From: Marisa cornuarietis
Taxonomy: Eukaryota; Mollusca; Gastropoda; Architaenioglossa; Ampullariidae
DNA length: 64,000 nucleotides
Assembly (NCBI GenBank): GCA_004794655.1
Contig: SMMW01000040.1
Span: 1,614,501 to 1,678,500 of the forward strand
Direction of reading: 5' to 3'
The notes under the pieces were generated by a model. The model had not been told where the DNA came from and searched no databases. It was given only the letters and a program-made list of their open reading frames with translations. Position numbers and translations under genes: made by a program. Of this stretch, positions 58,481 to 64,000 are shown in pieces (position 1 is the first letter of the stretch; every line of letters starts with the position of its first letter).

Positions 58481-60589
58481 CTTTCTTGATGATTCTAAGT
58501 AGCGTATTATGTAGGGAGAGTGTGTATGGTTAGAATTGATGCATAGAGGATCCGAAGTTAGGAAACTGGTATCTGTAAGAATTGGGAGATTGATGTATGT
58601 ATTTAAGAATAAAATCTTTCGGATTACTAGATGTGTATGGTTCTTTTAGAAACCCCGCCCTAGATGTTCTAGATCATATTCTAGCTCTAGTAAGAACTGT
58701 GTAATGACGAGGATTATTAAGAATATGTATATATTTGTGTTGTAAGCTGTAAAGTCCTGAGCCACAACGAAAGCAAAATTAACATGATTTGGGCAGCCTC
58801 AGGCAATCTGTTTCTTGTTTGTTGATTTTAATTTTTTGGCGTGAGTGTGTGGGTTGCACTACTAGAGACTTGACACCTGTTGTGTTTATTTTATTTTTAT
58901 TTTTTTGTTTTTGTTTCAACTTGTGTCAGGCTTTGGAATGTTTTAAAGGAGTCTTTTTGATGCTTACATATATATAAATAGGAACAGAAAACAAACCATT
59001 TTAGATCGGTTTCTACTATTTATTAAAACAAATTAAAACAGCATCAACAACACGGCTGAGAGGTGGCTTTGTGAGAGTAGTGGAGGGTATAATACCATAG
59101 GAGTGTTACAGTCACAATATCTCGAAACATGACGTGCTGCTTAATAAAACGCAAAGAAATAAACCAGATGAACTGAGAAAATAGAATTTGTGGAATATGT
59201 AAAATTTTACTTGAAATTGTTATAATAAGAGTAATTACAACTTTATTGATATGTTCAAGAGAAAACACACACGCACACACACACACACTCACAGAGAGAG
59301 AGAGAAAGTGAGAGAAAATTAATACTCAGAAACTAAGACCGATTGAGTAGATTCATTTATTAAAGGATTTTTGCCCTTAATGAAAGGTATAAATAGAAAC
59401 TATAATACAAGTTTACAATTTACAGACATAATAACTACTGTTATATAGATTTCACACATCTATATTATATGAAAATGCTTACGTGTGGAAACTATCTTAA
59501 CTAATCTACTTCATTATTTCTTAATTGGAAAACCATGCACAAAGTTTAACTATATTCGTAATTACCGAAGCTAACAAAACGTTTTGAACGATCCTGCAGT
59601 GAATGATTTTTATATTTAAAACAGTGTTTGTAGCTAGTAGTCCAACTACATTTTGAATTTGTTACCACAATGCATAATAATTTTTGTGATCCATAATAAT
59701 ATTTGTCCTTTACATCTAATTGTAAAACACCCTCTTTATTCGATATTTATTTCCTGCTTGCTTTTTACAGGAAAATTCGATAGTTAGACAATAAAAATAA
59801 ACTTTGTCATTAAATGTATTGTGATGTTGTTGATAAATGTCAGAATGAATATTGAGAGACTGGAATATAAAATGAGACAAAGAGTCAAATAGTTGTGCAA
59901 AGATATATCTAATCGCAAACTTAGGCATGACCATGTTGAAAATTTGGGGACGTAACTGGCGATAAATACACACCGCAATAGAATATTTCTGTCACAACCA
60001 GATGGATGCCTGTCTGATTTTAACAAAATCAATGTTATCGTCTGTACGTGCTCTGCACACTTGCATCCCCCTTCAAAAGTTCTAAAACGCGAACAGTCGT
60101 AATCTTTCATTTGATTTCAGTACTCGAAGACTAAACCCATGTATCTTAAAATTTACACCAAGTGAATGATCTTTAAAAGTGAATTGCTCTTTAAAACGGT
60201 GTATTACAAATCGTTGTCTTTACTGTAGGTTAATAAACATAAATTTTCAAAGCTGCCGGTTGAAATATCAATATCGGGTATTTGCTAGCCATTTTCCAAA
60301 CAGAAAGACAGGTACCGTGGGAAAATGCAGAAAATTACTGGTGTAAATCGTAGCTGATAATTAATTAACGGTTGGGTTTGGGAGGCTAAAATTTACAGGT
60401 TAGTTTTATATCGCCTATATCTACCGATATCTGCTTAAAACGCAAACCATTCAGGCTGGTCTTTAATGAAGTTCGCATCGAAACTCTGTTATCTTCTGTA
60501 TTTAGTTCTTGTTTATACATATATATGTAATATAGAACAGCTAGAGAAAAGAAGGGGGATAATTCTGTAATTGGTAGCAAACCTAATGG
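58481..60589. other. Unassigned AT-rich stretch
   Basis: About 2.1 kb without recognised genes or homology elsewhere in the window. It contains a small (CA)n(GA)n at 59266-59306 and a T-rich run near 58885-58915. Confidence 0.5.
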
Positions 60590-60870
60590 TGCCGCTGTGA
60601 AAAATCTTGCTTCATGTTAAAAGTTGCGATCCTGATACGGGTGTCTAAAGTGCAACTGCGTTCTTTGAAAGGGTGATTTTTGGATCAGCTAGATTTCTGC
60701 TTTTATATTTCTGTTGGTATTAGCCATTACTGTGCTCCTATCAGTGATGGTCTCCATTAAATATAAGTGCACACTATCAGTCTACTAGTAAGGTCTTCTA
60801 ATTCGTTGCTGGTTTCTATCGCTAGAAGAATGTCGTCTGCTAAGTGCAGGTTGTATAGAGACTAGTATTA
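60590..60870 (-). pseudogene. LINE-related relic
   Basis: 60590-60780 resembles 42065-42200 (GGTGCTGCTGTGA..AAATCTTGCTT and GTGATGGTCTCCATTA). On the minus strand 60790-60870 reads LYNLHLADDILLAIETSNEL, which is a reverse-transcriptase catalytic box. It is out of order relative to the RT fragment at 60990-61745, so it comes from another copy or a rearrangement. Confidence 0.5.
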
Positions 60871-60989
60871 ATAAATACTAGCATATAAGCTAGTAAATGT
60901 TCTGTGTAAACTATAAAAGGGGATCAAAATTAGAGTGAGACTCTCGAAAAGAAATTTGACAAGCCGGAGCGCTTTTCTTGAAGAGAAAA

Positions 60990-61745
60990 CCTACAATTTC
61001 GATGTTTCGGACCTGATACGGATACGTTCTGGGATCAGTACTACCAGGCATTTGTACAACTTGTAATTGAGAGTGAACCTTATTTTATGGCTATGCCAGA
61101 TCCTATCTAGCCTACCCATTGCCACTGCTGCTGTTGCGATTCTGAAGCGAATATCTGGCTTGGATCTGCGGTCCTTGGAGATGGTGGTCCCCAAGTACTT
61201 GAAGCTGCTTAGCTCTTCGAGCTGTACCCCGTTCATATCGATCTCTGCTTTGCCGCTGCCATTGATCATAACTTTGCCCTGTTTAGTCCTCGGGTCCATT
61301 CCATATGCGTTCTCTCTGTCAGTCTGTTGGTGAGGTCTTGCAGTTCTTTGTTAGTTCATGCTACAGATCTATGTTTTGTGAAGATCGGCATTCCACCAAT
61401 AGAAATGAAAGTATGATTGTCGTGGAGGGCTTCAAGTATGATGTTCTCCAAGAACATATTAAACGCCACCAATGATAGGGGACATTCTTGACGTACGCCT
61501 ACTGTGGTGTTAAAGTAAGCTCCTATTTGGTTATTCTGCAGTACTGCACTCGTTGAGCTTTGGTGAATTGAACGAGATCTTTGGTGTTGCATTTCCGCAA
61601 CACATGCCAAACAAAACCCCTTGTTGCAAAGGTACCCCTCATGCTGAAGATACGTTTTTTTATAAGGATGCGACAGTTAAAGATCTGCTTCTGTCTTGTT
61701 CTTCTGCGAGCAGTTCTTCCAAGGTGGTGCTGATGCGGTGTTAGC
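60990..61745 (-). pseudogene. LINE (IRIATA-type RT family), RT fragment with deletion
   Basis: Reading leftward: SSTSAVLQNNQIGAYFNTTV then GVRQECPLSLVAFNMFLE and ISIGGMPIF (61380-61600); then, after a deletion that removes the catalytic box, LQDLTNRLTER, MDPRTKQGKVMINGSGKAEI, ELSSFKYLGTTISKD and RIATAAVAMGRLDRIWHSHK (61050-61340). Same family as 41982-42735 and 22190-22560. Inactive. Confidence 0.8.
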
Positions 61746-62664
61746 AAGGTTTTAGCCCATTAGCCTTTATCTTTCCTAAAATTACCCTCAAGGCAGGGGG
61801 ACCATTTTTCCTTGGCTATGGTTGTGGTACAAAAAATGTAAAATGGGGTAAGTTAATGCGAAAGACGGTCACAAACGTCGGTCGGCTTACAAGAGAAGTC
61901 TTAATGTGACCGCTGTACCCCTTCCCTCACATCGTTGTTCACGAGTTCAAAGACCAGAGTGAAACCAACAAAGATGGGGAAGGAATCACCTCAGCTATGA
62001 TCACGAAGATTATGTCCATGGAGATACATCTCCGTAGGTAGATTTTGTCCGTTCTACACCCACATTCGCCGAGTTCTCTAACTACTAGTGTACGAAATTT
62101 AGTAGACAATAATATTCCTGTGTATGTAAATTCCTTAAATCACAATTTCTTTCATTTTTCTATTTATATGATTGTAGTCTTAGAAATGATCCCTATGAAA
62201 AACAGTTTAAGAAAAATTATTTTAGAATCGTAGATTGCAATAGGGGCCAAATTTCTTCATGCTTTAAAGAGGTGTGTCTTTTGCTCTTTAAAAAGAGCAA
62301 TTTTGGCAATAATAAATTGATCAAGAATTATCTTGTTCACATTCTTTTTAATCAAAGTTTGTAACTAGTTTTTATAACACACCAAAACAATTACAAGAAC
62401 AATGACAGTGAAAATACTTCTATTGCTTTCTCGTGCTCAATACACTTTCACAGAAGTGTCAATGCCCTCTTACTATCGATATGTCGGCCCCTCCGATAGC
62501 CAATGGTTGTGATAGAGCCTTTCGGTCCGAAAGCTATCGCAGCGACAGTCTCCCCACTAACGTGGTATGCAGAGACACGCCGATAGAGCTCCACTAGCTT
62601 TCGGCGCTGTAAGGCAGTTCTATAAATAGCTTCCGGGGAGGCTCGATTTTCATGCGTTACTGCG
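61746..62664. other. Unassigned stretch before the minisatellite
   Basis: No gene recognised. A GC-richer part, 62460-62660, contains a TATAAATA-like box near 62620 and a few short inverted words (CGATAG/CTATCG); it does not match anything else in the window. Confidence 0.4.
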
Positions 62665-63522
62665 CATGTATTTGTGAGATGCAATGCAAACTAAAAAAAA
62701 TGTGGGTTACAGTACAATGCCTCAGCACACACACATACTCCTGCAATAGGTGTACAGAAGTGAGATGCAATGCAAAATAATAAAAAAAATGTGGGTTACA
62801 GTACAAAGTCTCCACACACACAACCCGGCAATAGGTATTCAGAAGTGAGATGCAATGCAAAATCATAAAAAAAATGTGGGTTACAGTACAAAAGCCTCAG
62901 CACACAAAAACATCCCTGCAACAGGTATTCAGAAGTGAGATGCAATGCAAAATTTTAAAAAAATGTGGGTTACAGTTCAAAGCCTCAACACACACACACA
63001 CATTCCAGCAACAGGTATTCAGAAGTGAGATGCAATGCGAAATAAAAAATATGTGGGTTACAGTACAAAGCCTAAGCACACACACACACACCTGCAATAG
63101 GTAAACAGAAGTGAGATGCAATGCAAAATAATAATAAAAATGTAGGTTACAGTACAAAGCCTCAACACACTCACACACACACACACATTCCTGCAACAGG
63201 TATTCAGAAGTGAGATGCAATGCGAAATAAACAAAATGTGGGTTAAAGTACAAAGCCTAAGCACACACACATACTCCTGCAATAGGTAAACAGAAGTGAG
63301 ATGCAATGCAAAATAATAAAAAAAAATTGGGTTACAGTACAAAGTCTCCACACACACACACCCCTGCAATAGGTATTTAGAAGTGAGATGCAATGCAAAA
63401 TAATAAAAAAATGTAGGTTACAGTTCAAAACCTCAGCACACACACACACATTCCTGCAACAGGTATTCAGAAGTGAGATGCAATGCGAAATAAAAAAAAA
63501 TGTGGGTTACAGTACAAAGCCT

Positions 63523-63588
<66 letters not shown>

Positions 63589-64000
63589 CCCTGCAATATG
63601 TATTCAGAAGTGAGATGCAATGCAAAATTTTAAAAAAAAATTGGTTACAGTTCAAAGCCTCAGCACACACACACAAACACACGCGCGCGCACGCACGCAC
63701 ATCCCTGCAATAGGTATTCAGAAGTGAGATGCCATGCAAAATAATAAAAAATGTGGGTTAGAGTACAAAATCTCCTCACACACGCTCCTGCAACAGGTAT
63801 TCAGAAGTGAGATGCAAAGCAAAATAAAAAAAATGTGGATTACAGTACAAAGCCTCAGGACACACACACACCCTGCAAAAGGTATTTAGATGTGAGATGC
63901 AATGCAAACTAAAAAATTGTGGGTTACAGTACAAAGTCTCCACACACACAACCCTGCAATAGGTATTCAGAAGTGAGATGCAATGCAAAATCATAAAAAA
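62665..64000. repeat. Minisatellite, about 87-bp unit with internal (CA)n, running off the window
   Basis: About 15 tandem units. Each unit contains GTGAGATGCAATGCAAAAT, an A-rich run, TGGGTTACAGTACAAAG, a CA run and CCTGCAATAGGTATTCAGAA. Unit starts (GTGAGATGCAATG) fall near 62674, 62760, 62845, 62936, 63025, 63110, 63210, 63296, 63384, 63474, 63611, 63726, 63809, 63892 and 63978. Length differences come mostly from the CA run, very long at 63524-63584. Long minus-strand frames across it are artefacts of unit lengths divisible by three. Confidence 0.95.

Noticed and set aside
62460..62660. Possible promoter or transposon end with TATAAATA and inverted CGATAG words
   Set aside because: The words are short and unevenly placed, no gene follows before the minisatellite, and no target duplication was seen.
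62657..63994. Overlapping minus-strand frames with a repeating LHCISLLNTYC pattern, resembling a Cys-rich repeat protein
   Set aside because: They follow the minisatellite unit; frame continuity arises because some units are multiples of three, and the pattern breaks wherever a CA run changes length.
62665..64000. CRISPR-like array
   Set aside because: Units are true tandem repeats without unique spacers, and the context is an animal genome.

Overview
This window looks like animal nuclear DNA, most likely from a mollusc and probably a gastropod. It is AT-rich and full of long microsatellites. It carries several decayed LINE families, hAT and piggyBac-like DNA transposons, and tRNA-derived SINEs. 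The only convincing intact genes are intronless rhodopsin-class receptors of the kind expanded as putative chemosensory receptors in gastropods. The phylum is inferred from these features, not shown by any single marker. I saw no bacterial, organellar or viral gene block, no rRNA, no CRISPR and no credible functional tRNA.

Layout. Positions 1-9447 hold a nest of mobile elements: an L1/Tx1-like LINE with a hAT element (ZMYM1/DUF4371-like transposase) in its 3' end, a second LINE inside the hAT, and a 1.4-kb LTR inside that LINE with a clean 5-bp target duplication. The LINE+hAT composite recurs in direct orientation at 26689-32862, so it was copied as a unit. Between them lie receptor unit A (12296-20262), LINE, SINE and hAT debris (20265-24280), and a possible small host gene (25222-26533).

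The core is a receptor segmental-duplication cluster. Unit A (receptor at 15597-16691, minus), unit B (33663-42415, receptor at 33734-34690, minus), unit C (44440-56070, receptor at 51532-52626, plus) and an older remnant D (56180-58480, truncated receptor at 56744-57265, plus) are copies of one another. B and C form a large imperfect palindrome with arms of about 8-9 kb around a spacer of about 2 kb made of LINE pieces. B and C share an element insertion and a micro-inversion that A lacks. About 0.9 kb of the two arms is almost identical although the rest differs by roughly 3-10 percent, which suggests arm-to-arm gene conversion. A and C are full length (364 aa); B has small lesions at both ends; D is a pseudogene.

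Comparing the paralogous units gives empty-site evidence for several insertions: a solo LTR and a piggyBac-type element in A, and a TIR element in C. The right end (62665 to the window edge) is a minisatellite with a unit of about 87 bp, each unit containing its own CA microsatellite. I did not find a new multi-gene system. The most notable content is the palindromic, actively rearranging receptor cluster.
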